In this document: positions 48,066 through 60,148 of the stretch, piece by piece
Position numbering within the stretch: the first letter of the stretch is position 1
How the letters are laid out: every line of letters begins with the position of its first letter
Assembly (NCBI GenBank): GCA_030272585.1
Contig: BSYQ01000008.1
Span: forward strand, 806,001-870,000
Origin: Bryopsis sp. KO-2023
Lineage: Eukaryota; Chlorophyta; Ulvophyceae; Bryopsidales; Bryopsidaceae
DNA length: 64,000 bases
Direction of reading: 5' to 3'
Program-made: the position numbers and the translations under genes
The notes under the pieces: model-generated
Database searches by the model: none
What the model was told of the DNA's origin: nothing
What the model saw: only the letters and a program-made list of their open reading frames with translations

Positions 48066-48107
48066 GACCTGGTGGTTCGTACGTCGGGTTCAATTCCTGA
48101 CGAGGTC
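48066..48107 (+). other. Second tRNA-like minihelix
   Basis: GACCTGG, 11-nt linker, TCGGG-TTCAATT-CCTGA, CGAGGTC. Outer stem pairs at 6 of 7 positions (one G-G); T stem pairs at 5 of 5, counting one G-T. The loop fits TTCRANN and the 3' strands abut as in tRNA. It has the same plan as 32470-32515 but an unrelated stem sequence. D and anticodon arms cannot fit. It is probably a tRNA-derived relic in mobile DNA. Confidence 0.35.
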
Positions 48108-48194
48108 GATGACGTAGGAAAGTTGTATATTGATACGCTGGAAGATATCGAATAGCTGGCACGCCAACCCATGGCTAGCGCAGAGTACTAGGAG

Positions 48195-49250
48195 TCTTAC
48201 TGCCGGCACTGTCGTATTATGACATCCGAGGTATGACTTCTACGAAACGTGCGGCTGGGAACACAAGGAGCCAGCGAAAACACTATGGATTCCAGCGAAA
48301 CGGATACAACTCACTACGAAAAACGATCTCTTAGGCGATACGCACGACTGGCAGTCGGGTCGCTAGTCGACCCCTGTCGTGACGCCGAACTCGCGGCCAG
48401 CACACATGCGCTAGCGCTAGAACCGGCCGCGAGTATAAATATCCCACAGAATTCTGATTAAGGACAGACAGAACTCGGTGAATACCTCGTTTACTTCTTA
48501 CTTCGGACATCTATCTATAGGAGGACTCTCTTATCGTGACGGACTTAAGGAAAGCTTCGCGACTTACCTTAAACGGGAATCCCGACCGGACGAGGTACTT
48601 CTGGCCAAAGATAGCATCATCCAAGGTTTTCTGAAGTACACTTTTGAAATGGGATACACCATCCCTTCTCTTTCTGTAAAAATATTCTCTTGCTATTATT
48701 CTTGTGTCTCTGAGTGTCTTTATTCAAAATAAGATTGTTTCTGATCAAACCTTGATTCTAGAGGAAATAGGAGTGGAGTCAGAATAGTAAGAGAAGGTGC
48801 TGCCCTTCTCTTAGGAGGTTTTTCTCCACTCAGAGGAGCCGACCTCTCCTCTGAGTGTCTCCTTTCGTTTTTGGTGTTTGCGTTTTGTGTTTTCTCTCTT
48901 TCTCCAGGTCGGTTTTCAGAGTCTCCCTAGGCCATGGTCTCTTAGCGACCACCCTCTGGGGAACTCCACCTTTTGTCTTAGTCGCAGGAGCAAGTCCCTC
49001 TTAGCGGGTGTCTCTTTTGACTTCGACTCGTCTTACTTTCAAGTGCCTGGTCTTAGGCCTTTCGTTATTAGAGGGGTTCGAGACTGTGACTCTCGGATTG
49101 CAGTGTTCGTTAGTGCGACTGGTCTTAGCCGACTTCTTGGGTGACGATAGTTTCAGAGCGCGAGTGTTTCTATACCGAGTTTTTGATGCGACCGTCTTAA
49201 GTCGGCACAGTCCGACTTGTTTACCTTGGTCGTGAACTGGGGTAATTTCG
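48195..49250. mobile_element. Possible LTR-like or other element remnant
   Basis: Non-coding DNA of distinct composition with a clear TATA-type word (GAGTATAAATATCC at about 48431) and a 12-bp perfect hairpin (48829-48859, CACTCAGAGGAG / CTCCTCTGAGTG). A solo LTR would look like this, but I could not define its ends or a target duplication, and no gag or pol frames lie nearby. Low confidence. Confidence 0.25.
48829..48859. repeat. 12-bp perfect hairpin, 7-nt loop
   Basis: CACTCAGAGGAG and its exact reverse complement separated by CCGACCT, in the middle of the putative element remnant. In RNA this would be a stable stem. Confidence 0.65.
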
Positions 49251-49500
49251 TCGTAACACTTTTTAGTAGTTGCGCCGAATGCGTTTTCGGAGCGTCACAC
49301 GGCGGCGTTGGCGACCCCAGGTGTGACGACGGGACAGCGGGCTCGTTAACGCCTGCGAGGGCGACGGCGTGAAAGCGACGTGACGTAGACCGTTAACCAT
49401 TAACGCCCCGTCGTCCCAGCACGCGTTAATGGCCCCCTGACATATAGTGGGTTTTGGGGGTTATTGCCTGCGTCACGTGCCAAAGTCATCCAACCACACT
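49250..49500. repeat. GC-rich island with ATATAGTGGG
   Basis: CG-rich with several GTTAACG words, ending in CATATAGTGGG at 49441-49451. Resembles the islands near 29.1 and 36.7 kb, so probably a family of dispersed, diverged repeats. Confidence 0.4.
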
Positions 49501-49805
49501 CCTATTGTTTCATCACAAAACTCGAAGGCCTTGTTACTACAATTAATCTGGTCTTTTGGAGACCGCAGAGATGGATTGTCGCTCACGCCTTTTTGCCAAT
49601 AGATAGATAGATAGATGACTTGCAGATAGCTTACAGTTCGCGCGTTCGTCCCCTTTATCTCCACCCAGTTTTTGTCAAGGGCATCGGTTCACACTCCTAC
49701 AGAATCTCGTTTCTCTGTGGAAGTATATGTCCCATCTGTCCTTGATTCTATTTAATAATACAGTCTCAAAAGCAAACAAGAACAAAAAACCCAACCAACT
49801 TCTAC

Positions 49806-50095
49806 TAAGATAGTTTCAGCAGCTCCTTGTGCAGTGCCACGGTAGGGTCGATATTGGTCACTCTGAGACCATACTGCACTTCGTGGCCTTTTTTCGAAAC
49901 GGTGTTGTCCGCTTCTTTGGAGCCATTTTTTGATATGAGCAAGCAGATGAAGAACAAAAAGAAGAGTGGCGGTGTTTTGAACAAACGGTAAAGACAAGCT
50001 TGTGTCACTGGACACTCAAACCAGTCCCAAGTGACCTCAGCCAACACTACCTCTGTACTTCCTTTTGCTGCTATCGATGCGCCCTATAAAAAAGG
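49806..50095 (-). CDS. Terminal exons of an unrecognised minus-strand gene
   Basis: Two likely exons: about 50010-50090 (ASIAAKGSTEVVLAEVTWDW, then FECPVTQ) after an ATAGG acceptor, and about 49808-49935 (EADNTVSKKGHEVQYGLRV, then HKELLKLS and stop). Upstream exons may include 53895-54100, which carries a near-identical copy of the first of these exons. No family recognised. Confidence 0.4.
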
Positions 50096-51181
50096 TCAGG
50101 GAAGGAAGAGGTGGATGGTGAACCACGTGGGCTTTTGTGAGGGTTCACAGGCAGTACAAGAAGATTTGGTGAATTGGTTCAGTACAGTGGGTTTCTGGAG
50201 GACAGGCAGTACTTGGAAAGGGGAAGGATAAAATGTTGTGGAAGGAACGATAAGATTAGTTCTTGTAAGATTAGTTCTTGTTCCAACTGGATCGAGTCCA
50301 GGAAGATTATTGTTATACTGATTATGACCTTGGCTTACCTTTTGGTCAGCAGGTTGAGATGGAAAAGATAAGGGGCCCAGCAAGAGGGATGTTTTGAGGT
50401 GGGTCCCCACAGGTCAGGTTCCAGAAACACAGAACTATAGAAGTATTCAAATATACTTGCATTGTGTTGCATATTGGTCCTGAGGTGACACAATGATCGG
50501 GGTTTAAAGTAGCTTGTCTTCCAAAGCATAAAAACATGCACATCTTTGTGGAGATCAAGATCCACTGCATGTCAGTAAGAAACTGTTTGCATTGTCAAAC
50601 TCGTGATGTTTGCTATTTGATTTCCCGGGTTTTCTTGCAGTTTCTGCCGGGTTTCTGTTCAATTATCCAGTTTAAGTGGAGCGAGGTGTGTGTGTGTACC
50701 ATTCTGGAGACATCGTGCAGGTCTATGAACTTTCCAACATTTTGTTTAAGACATTGGATCCTCTCATGTTTTCAGGGTTTTTTGTTCCACTGAAAAAGTA
50801 CGCAGGGGCACATATTGAGATCATTCACATCATTGAAACGCTTGTTTGTAATCTTCCACAAATCAAGCAAATGTTAGCTTTTTCTTCTCTTCTTGTTCTT
50901 TCTTTTTCACAACACAAGCAGTCGAGGAATGCAAAACAAAATTTTACATCAGCACAAGCCGAAGTAATAATGACAGCCCCTCCCAAAAAAATAAAAAAAT
51001 AAAAAATCAATCGACATAAGATCGTATGTCGTGACCTGAATGAAACAAACTGACAACCAAGACTTGAAAAACAACCGAAAATCCACAACCACTCCAAAAC
51101 CACCAAATACCAAATCCATATGTTCAGAAAACGGAAGATCTAAATTTCCAATATATTCCATAATTCCCATGGGGGTCGCTA

Positions 51182-53244
51182 TTAGGTTGAATTCCTGTGC
51201 TCTGCACGGAGCCACATACCCCCTTCACACGTAAGGGTCACAGAATTGAAGCTGCGTTTGATTGCCCCATCCCACCCCCCCATGCGGGGGTCCAAGCTGA
51301 ATCGAAACTTGGACAACAATACCACCAGCAACATCTGAAGCTCCAGCATGGCCAGTCTTTGACCAATACAGTCTCTGGCACCGCTGCTGAACGTCCAAAT
51401 CCTCTGAGCAGCCTCATCCCCTTGGTCTTTGTTCCATCGATCAGGATTGAACTCATCGCCATTGGTCCACATCCACGGGCAGGTGTTCAAAGTGTGTGGT
51501 TGGCCCATTACAAGGGTGCCCTTCGGTACCCGATATCCAAGCACATCCATGTCCTTCTCTATTCGCCTCATACTGGGGGCAGGAGCCGAACTGACTCTAC
51601 GCAAGGTTTCTTTCGAGACCTGGCTCAAGTAGGTGAGGTTGGCCAAATCACCATACTCTAGATCCCTGCACCCCTTCCCTGCCAACCCATTTTCCACCAG
51701 TTCATCGAACACACGATCTTGAACTTCTGGATGCGTGCACAGACACATCATGGTCCAACCAATCTGGTGCCCGGTGGTGTCAGTCCCAGCATCAAGGAAG
51801 CCCATCGTTTCAACATATCTTTCTTCGTAAGTGGCTTTACGGTTGTTCTCCAAAGGGTTCCTCAACCTCATGAGCTGGGCTCGAATGGAGACATCCTCTT
51901 CCGGGGGGTTGCCCTCCAGACTGACTGCTTTCATGATCTTGTCATATTCATGGTACAGTTTTTGGTACATTTTCCTGGTCTTCTTTGCAAGAGCGGTGAA
52001 TGGCATGAGCCTCTTGTAGGGCTCCCAAAAAGGATTGCTGTACCCAGCCATAGCATCGGCAGTGGCGAACTCGATTGCCTCCAACAAAGGATGGGCTTTG
52101 TTGTCGACCGAGTTGAAATCAAGATCATAGGCAAAATGACCAATGCAATCGAATGCGAATCTCACGCCCAAATCTTGAATGTCGATGGATGCTCCAGCCT
52201 TTGTTTGGACCTCTATCTTTGATGCCACTTGTTTGGCTTTTGACAAGAAATGTGGGTAGCCTCGTTTCAGTCCTACGGAACTGAAAGCAGCCGCTATTGT
52301 CTTTCGGAATGATTTATACTTTGCATCCGGTTTCGGTGATGTCAAAATGCCGTTCAAGTTGTAAGGACTCACCAACTGTGAAACACAAAATCAACATTCA
52401 ACTCAGCTTTAATGTTCTATGTTGAAGGTGGCAATCCTGGGGAAAAAAGGGGGACATTCATGGAAGAAACAAACAGCTACAGAGTGTTTTAGTTGCATTT
52501 TGTATATCTACCTTGTTGAAGTGCTGGTAGGTGGAGGCCTTGGGGGTGTCTGTGTGGGCAGATGTGTGAAGGTGTTCCTCAATAAATTTTGGATCGTGCA
52601 CCACCACCATGTTTTCCCCCAGCACTTGAAGCTGCAGCAGAATCAACAGAGCAAAGTGTCATTATGAAATCACAAAATAAAAGTAAGAATGAGAACAAGT
52701 GCATGCAGCCTTGACATCGTTTACTCAGGAATTGCTCGTGTACATTGGATCCACTTCACGCAACATCAAATTCCCGGTCGGAATAAAGTACCATACATAT
52801 TGTCACTCCGACGATCAATAACGCAACGGGCAGTGGGCACGTACCGCCCTCCATGCCCTGAAAATTGAACTGTGGGTGTTATTTTGACTTCCATCATGGA
52901 CCTCTCGACCAATCAGCTCTCGTCCAGCAGGCGAAATAAACCCACGATATCTAACGCCCATTGAAAATCGACGAATAGCAGTTGGAGGGGATATGGAATG
53001 GGCTCACCCTGTACAGTTTTCCATATTCGAGAGCCCACTCGTGGATCTTCGCACTGAGCTGAGGTTTGCTGCCTCCAGGAAGAAGGTGGGCGTGCCCGAT
53101 AAAGGGCAGAGGTTTCGGCCCCGGCATTTTGTGCAAGTCATACCTCCTCCGCCGCCATACCCACCAGACCAACTCGAGGCCCGCAACGGCCACCAACAAC
53201 AACGCAAACGCGCGAGCAATCGAGAAGGTTTCGACAACAAACAT
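51182..53244 (-). CDS. Cytochrome P450, copy C
   Basis: Exons 53008-53244, 52512-52631 and 51182-52375, phase 0, give 516 residues. Anchor helix, PGPKPLPFIG, I-helix AGTDTT, ETLR, FNPDRW and haem loop FSSGARDCIG are all present. The segment before the I-helix (ERYVETMGFLD) is unlike copies A, B and D. Its haem-loop type matches D; its 3' flank (50735-50966) is nearly identical to that of B. It is arranged head to head with copy D, about 1.7 kb apart. It appears intact and functional. Confidence 0.92.
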
Positions 53245-53380
53245 TGTTTCCGGGGAAGCGGTAGACCAGTCCGTTTAATAAGGCAAAAGAAACGATGGGG
53301 AGATCGGACATGGGCCTATGAAGAGCATCATGTGAGATCCATTCGAAGTGGAAAGTTCACTTTCTTAGTGAGAGGTGGCG
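53245..53380 (-). promoter_or_regulatory. Conserved upstream module of P450 C
   Basis: Reading on the minus strand, it carries the same ordered words as upstream of A: CTCACTAAGAAAGTGAA, CACTTCGAATGGATC, CATCGTTTCTTT, then an AT-rich TTATTAAACGG about 45 bp before the ATG. Supports a shared promoter. Confidence 0.5.
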
Positions 53381-53894
53381 ACGGCCCGGCTTACCTGGCA
53401 GGTAATAACCTTGCAGTATTTGCAAAGCACTTCGCAAATCCAGCGCATATATGACGACCCCATGCTGGAGCAAAACAATCAGATGGCAACACAAACAGAG
53501 GAATTGGGAGTGGCAACGCGGTGTCGAGGGAATCTCCCAGAAAGATCGAAACGAAACGGGCACGGGAGACTGATTATTCGGTTGGGAGTGTGTGCTGAAT
53601 TTGGGCTTTTGATAGTCTTGTGTTGAAAAGCTTTTGAAATCAGTCGGCGACAGACACCAATATTATTACAATTTATAAAATGTAACCAAAATTACGATTT
53701 GTGGAAAGGGCTGATTCAGTTGGGTAGTTGCTGTGCAGTTTGGACAATTAGGACTCCAGGTTGTGGTATTTGAAGGGACTTTGGTTGGAATGGGGGTCGT
53801 ACATTTTACTGTGAAAATGTAAATGCAATAGATTTCAATTTTGACCAAATTGATCGCGCGTGCATGATAACCATACTTACACAATGTTAATATC

Positions 53895-54100
53895 GATCAG
53901 AACCTTGTGTCACTGGACACTCAAACCTGTCCCAAGTGACCTCAGCCAACACTACCTCTGTACTGCCTTTTGCTGCTATCGATGCGGCCATTCTTATGTT
54001 TATGTCTGACTCGATGTCAGTCAAGTGCAAGGATAAACGTGCTGGGTATCTAGATGAGACCAAGGTCAAGATCCGCTTGTCAGGAAGCAACTTCTTTTCT
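53895..54100 (-). CDS. Exon duplicated in 49.8-50.1 kb gene, longer copy
   Basis: Open minus-strand segment (LPDKRILTLVSSRYPARL, then DIESDINIRMAASIAAKG) ending at a GTTCTG donor. About 90 bp, encoding ASIAAKGSTEVVLAEVTW-D-FECPVTQ, is almost identical to 50005-50092. The longer copy is probably the original; the shorter lies beyond P450 C. The two copies bracket P450 C, so the P450 may have arrived or been duplicated within an intron of this gene. Confidence 0.4.
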
Positions 54101-54109
54101 TCAACACCT

Positions 54110-54920
54110 CACATTAACTACCCAAATCCGCACTGTCAGCTTTTCCTGCCCTTACAGTCTTTTTCACATACCTACTTATACACTTATAAACTTGCGCCTC
54201 TCTTTAACTCAAAACGGCCTAACATAGGGCTGCTTGTCGTTGTGTCTTGGCCTTTTTCTGTAAGATGCTTATGTCCGCAACAGTGTCTATCATCGACTAA
54301 TTTTGAAAGTTGTTCAACACGACACTACTGTGGCGGTTTTCAAATCTAGCACACAGCCACCCCACGCTGCAACAAAACCACCAGGTGGCAACCCTAACAC
54401 AGAAATGTTCAATTGTTGCAAAACAAGTAGTTTATGCATAGGTGGGACGGAAGGGAGGAGGTGGGAAATTCAGTGAGATCTGCTCTTTAGTTGAAAGTCG
54501 AGAAAGGGGGTCAGAAAACGATTAGTGATTGCAGTGAAGCCGCTTGGGGCACTACAGTAACACAACATAAAATGTGAACATGAATACTCTTCGGGCACCT
54601 CTTGTTTTTCCCAGAGCCCACCCGCCCTTAGATTTATTTTGGACCATGGGGTCATGGTTGTGGATATACTGGTTTGAGTGCTTTATGTCCATTGATGAAA
54701 CAAAAGCGTGTAAGAGCAATTTCTTGATTATTCTGGTTCTCGTTTCTGTTGAGTTGTGCAGTACCACCGACCTCTGCATAAATGGGGAGTATCACACAAA
54801 TTTTGAATTGGCCGCGCGGTGTCGAGGAACCTCTCGGAAAGATCGAAACGGCGGCCTGCCAGCAGCTGCACCACGTGGTCGCCGCCGCTCGAAAAACAAG
54901 TGAACAGTGATGTGATGTCC
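54110..54920. other. Intergenic, promoter side of P450 D
   Basis: AT-rich DNA without an assignable gene. The distal promoter words seen upstream of A and C are less complete here, but from 54925 the proximal part (CATAAATAAACCGACCGGTC) matches A. Confidence 0.4.
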
Positions 54921-54979
54921 CGCGTCATCGTTTGTTTTTCCATAAATAAACCGACCGGTCTACCGCTTCCCCAGAAACT

Positions 54980-57018
54980 ATGTTTGTTGCGGAAAACGTA
55001 TCGATTGCTCACGCATTTGCGTCGTTGCTGGTGGCCGTTGCGGGCCTCGAGTTGGTCTGGTGGGTATGGCGGCGGAAGAGGTATGACTTGCACAAGATGC
55101 CGGGGCCGAAACCTCTGCCCTTTATCGGGCACGCCCACCTTCTTCCGGGAGGCAACAAACCACAGCTCAGTGCGAAGATCCACGAGTGGGCTCTCGAATA
55201 TGGAAAACTGTACAGGGTAAGCACATACCGTGTCTGGTCTATCGATGGTTTGTGATTCGTTTTTTTACGCTTTGCACGCGTGTGGACGTTAGACGTCCGC
55301 TACCGAAAGCATTTGCTGGATGAGAGTCGTTTGGCCGAGTGACCCATGGTCGCGGTCGAAACAACTCCCACAGGTTTGAAGGCGTTACGTGTCGCTGCCA
55401 GTTGCGTTACTCATCGCTACGTTATAGGGTCATAAGTTCCACCGTGTACGCACTTTCGTGATTTGATGTTGCGTGTCAAGGCTGTATGTACTTGTTCTCA
55501 TTCTTACTTTTTTTTGTGATTTCATTATGACGCTTTGCTCTGTTGATTCTGCTGCAGCTTCAAGTGCTGGGGGAAAACATGGTGGTGGTGCACGATCCAA
55601 AATTTATTGAGGAACAGCTTCACACATCTGCCCACAAGGACACCCCCAAGGCCTCCACCTACCAGCACTTCAACAAGGTGGATATACAAAATGCAACTAA
55701 AACACTCTGTAGCTGTTTGTTTGTTCCTTTTTCCTTTTTCACTTAGGAAAAAAAGAGAAAAACCATTTCTCTTTTTTTAGAATTACTCATTTCCTTGAAT
55801 GCTCTGTTGGCTGTTTGTGCTGCACAGCTGCTGAATCCTCACAACACGAACGGCATTTTCACATCTTCGAAACCGGATGCAAAGTACAGGTCATTCCGAA
55901 AGACAATGGCGGCTTGCTTCAGCTCCATAGGACTTAAACAAGGCTACCCACACTTCTTGGCGAAAGCCAAACAAGTGGCATCAAAAATAGAGGCCGAAAG
56001 AAAGGCTGGAGCGTCCATCGACATGCAAGGGATGGGAGTGAGATTCGCATTGGATTGCATCGGCCACTTTGCTTATGATCTTGATTTCAACTCGGTCGAT
56101 AACAAAGCCCATCCTTTGTTGGAGGCACTGGAGTTCACCACGGCTGATGCTATGGCTGGGTACAGCAATCCTTTTTGGGAGCCCTACAAAAAGGTCATGC
56201 CATTCACTGCTCTTGCAAAGAAGACCAGAAAAATGTACCAGCAACTGTACCATGAATATGACAAGATCTTGAAAGCAATCGATCTGGAGGGCAGCCCCCC
56301 AGCGGAAGAGGATGTCTCCATTCGAGCCCAGCTCATGAGGATGAAAAACCCTATCGAGAACAACCGAAAAGCAACTCTCGAGGAAATGTATATTGAAATG
56401 GCCGGCTTTGTGGTTGCTGGGACTGACACCACCGGGCACCAGCTGGGTTGGACCATGATGTGTCTGTGCACGCATCCAGAGGTTCAAGATCGTGTGTTCA
56501 AAGAACTGGTGGAAAATGGGTTGGCAGGCAAGGGGTGCAGGGATCCAGAGTATGGTGATTTGGCCAATCTCACCTACTTGAGCCAGGTCTTGAAAGAAAC
56601 CTTGCGTAGAGTTAGTTCGGCTCCTGCCCCCAGCATGAGGCAAATAGAGAAGGACATGGATGTGCTTGGGTATCGGGTACCGAAGGGCACCCTTGTAATG
56701 GGCCAACCACACACTTTGAACACCTGCCCGTGGATGTGGACTAATGGCGATGAGTTCAATCCAGATCGGTGGAACAAGGACCAAGGGGACGAGGCTGCTC
56801 AGAGGATTTGGACGTTCAGCAGCGGTGCCAGAAACTGTGTGGGTCAAAGACTGGCCATGCTGGAGCTTCAGATGTTGCTGGCGGTATTGTTGTCCAAGTT
56901 TCGATTCGACTTGGACCCCCGCATGGGGGGATGGGATGGGGCAATCAAGCGCAGCTTCAATTCTTTAACACTCTGTTGTGAAGGGGGAATGTGGATTCGT
57001 GCTGAGCATAGAAATTGA
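54980..57018 (+). CDS. Cytochrome P450, copy D
   Basis: Exons 54980-55216, 55558-55677 and 55828-57018, phase 0, give 515 residues. The N-terminal anchor helix and PGPKPLPFIG, I-helix AGTDTT, ETLR, FNPDRW and haem loop FSSGARNCVG (Cys456) are all intact. It is the most diverged copy in the middle of exon 3 (MKNPIENNRKATLEEMYIEM). It is divergent to copy C. Both 5' introns are shorter than in A. Confidence 0.92.
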
Positions 57019-58129
57019 AACGAGTGGTGGTTCCTTTTGGAATTATAATTAAATTGGTATTTTACATCTTGCAGTATGAACTTGTGTATTTGGAATTTGG
57101 TTTTATTCGATTGATCGAATTTTTTTCTTTAGAAATGTTTCTAATGTCGTTTTCTCAGTACATAGCTTGTGCTGATGTGTTATTTAGTTTTTCAACCCTC
57201 AACTCTTTGTAATTGTGTCGGATTTATTTTTTTCAAGACTTGCACAAACATGCGTTCAAATCATGGGGGTGATCTCAAGCTGTGTTGATACCACCGGATA
57301 TCAATCTTGCAGAATGTTCAGTTTTTTCAGAGCAATTGAATGTTGGCAAGTGCATGAACTTTTGCATGTTGAAGACTTTGCAAACATGGTTGATAGTGGT
57401 AACAACTATTTCTTGAGTATGTTTCAGGATCATGTTTTGCCTGGGTTCTTGTGACGAGACTGCAGTGAATCAGTCTGACTTCCACTAGATGCGATGTTCC
57501 TTTGGACTATGAATGTATATATTATAGTTTTTCCTTGCATATATTCTTTTCCTTACTCAAATACCTACCTAACCTAAATGATCCTGTCAGACATGCATGC
57601 CAGATGACTGACTGTTAACCCCCCACCCCCCAAACTGACCATGCCCTTGCACTACCACTGAAACAGTATGTCCAATCATGAAGCAATATTATTACATCAG
57701 TCACAATCTTTCTGCATGTACATAAAAAAAAAGTGGAAAACTTTGAACAATATAAGCCTGAGAGAAACAAGCTTCTCAGATCACAGAATTATGATCCTCC
57801 CCCATATGCATTCCTTTCAATAAAAAACACACTGCCAAGCTGCAAAATGTTCTGAACATTGATGCAAACACTTTTAACCCTGATCGACAGGCAAATATAC
57901 CACAGCAAAACAATTTCACCAAAAGACAAAAAAGATCACAACGTCTGGGTGAAAAAACAAAAATAAAAAAAAAGAAACAGACATCATCAAAACGATCGAC
58001 GAGTGGCAGATATTCTGAAACGATAACTCTTGATTTTCTAACTTCTCTTATTCTATAATTCATTTTTTTTGGGGGAAAACCTCCTCATGTGCCTTCTATT
58101 GGCACCAGAAAAACTTTGAACAAACACCA
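57019..58129. other. Intergenic, 3' flanks
   Basis: Begins with the P450 3' flank family (GCTTGTGCTGATGT near 57167, CAACCCTCAACTCTTTGTAA near 57195). The remainder is AT-rich and shows no gene. Confidence 0.4.
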
Positions 58130-59319
58130 TTGCTCCAACAATTCGAACACACAGAAGAGTCTGCCGGACTGCAACCATCGCATGTCAGTCTCCTGCTGAA
58201 GCTTCTTCTCAGGCGGCGGCTACCCAACTGGAGTACCACAAGAAAAATCTGGCATTGTGGCAGAAGTAAGCACTGGATCCAACTTTTGATATCCTGGTTG
58301 GCCCCTTTATATTCACAAAAGATTGATATTTATTTATTTATTTATTTATTTGTTATGTGATGCATCACCTCCGTAGCTGGGTCAGCAGCAATGATCGCCC
58401 GCATGCCATCAGCATCTGACAAAAGCTCCACAAGATCAGCTTCCAGTTTCGCCTGGTCCTCTGGAGTAGACCCACCTACGAAAACATTCATCAGGAAATG
58501 TCAGACTGAAACACAGTTGCAGCTCAGAAGCTGGACAACTGATGCTCTTTACTTTTCCTGCTGTGGAAACACAGTAGATTTTGTCTTTCAGGCATCACTT
58601 GCAGGGATCTTGCATGGTTTACAATCTACTGCAACATGAACGCAACTCTCTTCTTAACACACATCCAGCCCAAGTATCAATTATCTTTCAGTCTTTCAGT
58701 GAGATCACCAAAAACCAAACATGTAAATCGCACCATAAGGCCCCACGGCCAATCGCATCATTTTGGCGAGTTTCCCAAACGCCTCGGAATTGACCGAGGA
58801 TGTCGCGATCGCCTTCATGGTGACGACATCGGGGTCCCCCTCCCTCTGTTCCGTCCGGATAAAAGCCAAAGCCCTCTCGTCCCCAGAAAATACGAACCCT
58901 AGGGCGAGAACAGCGGCATCATCCGAGCAGGACAACAACGCCGCCACCAGAGAGATGTCTTCCGCCAGAATCGCAGCCTTGATCGCGCCAGCCAAACTTT
59001 CATCACCGGGGCAGACGATCGTTGTCACGCTAGGGACAAAAGCAATCGATGGGGCTGTGGTCTCAACAAAAGAAGAATCCAGAACGGTTACGGGAGCCGA
59101 CTCAAGGGGAGGGGGCGCTGAAGGGGGGGGTGGCCCTGGTGCTGTTGTTTCTCCAGAAACTGCGGAGGCATCTCCTCTCGTGCCCGACCTGGCGCCTCCA
59201 CGAAAGAGGCCTCCAACGACCCTTGCCACGGCCGCTTTCGCGAGGGTGGTGGATCGGACCTCGTGAAAATTCGCCAGGAGGGCAAGCAGAAGCACAGCAA
59301 CCTGGATCGTTGTCTTCAT
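58130..59319 (-). CDS. Small secreted or lumenal protein, unrecognised
   Basis: ATG at 59319 gives a textbook signal peptide (MKTTIQVAVLLLALLANF...S). A longer open frame upstream would bury it, so this start is preferred. Exon 1 runs to about 58734, ending at a GTGCGA donor. Exon 2 is about 58376-58478 (TPEDQAKLEADLVELLSDAD, then IIAADPATE). A last exon near 58130-58260 is doubtful. The mature protein has a Pro/Ala/Thr-rich stretch, then Ala- and acid-rich helices with one CPGDES and one SCSDD segment. No family recognised. No second membrane helix, so it is likely exported or in the endomembrane lumen. Confidence 0.5.
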
Positions 59320-60148
59320 GACGATTGCGCTTGTGTGTTTCTCTCTCTTGCCTCCACACCTCCTCAACGCCCTGGCGTCTAGGAAAAAAAAGGTGGTTTT
59401 TGTGTGGCTCCGAGTCGCGCGTTGTGTTGATGGGACTGCATCTTTCTGTGGTGTTTTGCTTGCCAAGAGATTGAAGAACGAGATCGATTTTTCGCCCACA
59501 TCAAATCACAATACCATCCCCGAGTCTAAAGACCTGCCCAGAAAAACTCAACAAGGAAAACCATCTCACACTTTGAGAGGGAGGAAAAGCTGTGCAGTCT
59601 ATTTCCAATAAACACTCTCACATATCAACAATACATTAGGGTCATCCACTTGTCTCAGTGTGATGCAATACTTTCATAAATCGAACCATAATGACGACAT
59701 GCAGACATCAGGACATCGTTCGATTTGCATTGGTAGTTCCAAGAACCAGGTGCTGCAGATCTTTGACGAGCAAATTGTTTGAATTAAAGCAAGGACGACC
59801 ACATCATCCAACCCAAACCATTCACCAACAAACCCAAATCTCAAGTTTCCCCCATCAGCCCTGTCAAAACACAGACGCAGCGTCATAGAGCCCAGCAACT
59901 TCCTGCCCTCTCCCCCCCGCCCCTTCCCTGAATTCGGGAAGTAAAATCTGATCAAAATAATGAAGCAATTCACGGCTGCAATTTAGCCTAGTATCTCACA
60001 TACGGCTGACTATCCCTAAAAAAATCCCAAAACTAAACACAAAAAAACAGGAACCCTGTCCCCGGTCAAACTTCCTTGCCGCAACCCAAAACCCCCTGGG
60101 CAAAATCCAAGATATAGTGTAGCAGTTCTGACCGTTTCGGTCATATAT
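59320..60148. other. Intergenic between two minus-strand genes
   Basis: Shared space: promoter of the secreted-protein gene and 3' flank of the ferredoxin-like gene. No coding signal beyond chance. Confidence 0.4.

Noticed and set aside
55981-56847. 288-codon open frame antisense to P450 D
   Set aside because: Similar antisense frames appear opposite the other P450 copies (26404-26910, 51719-52222); they are mirror shadows of a conserved coding exon.
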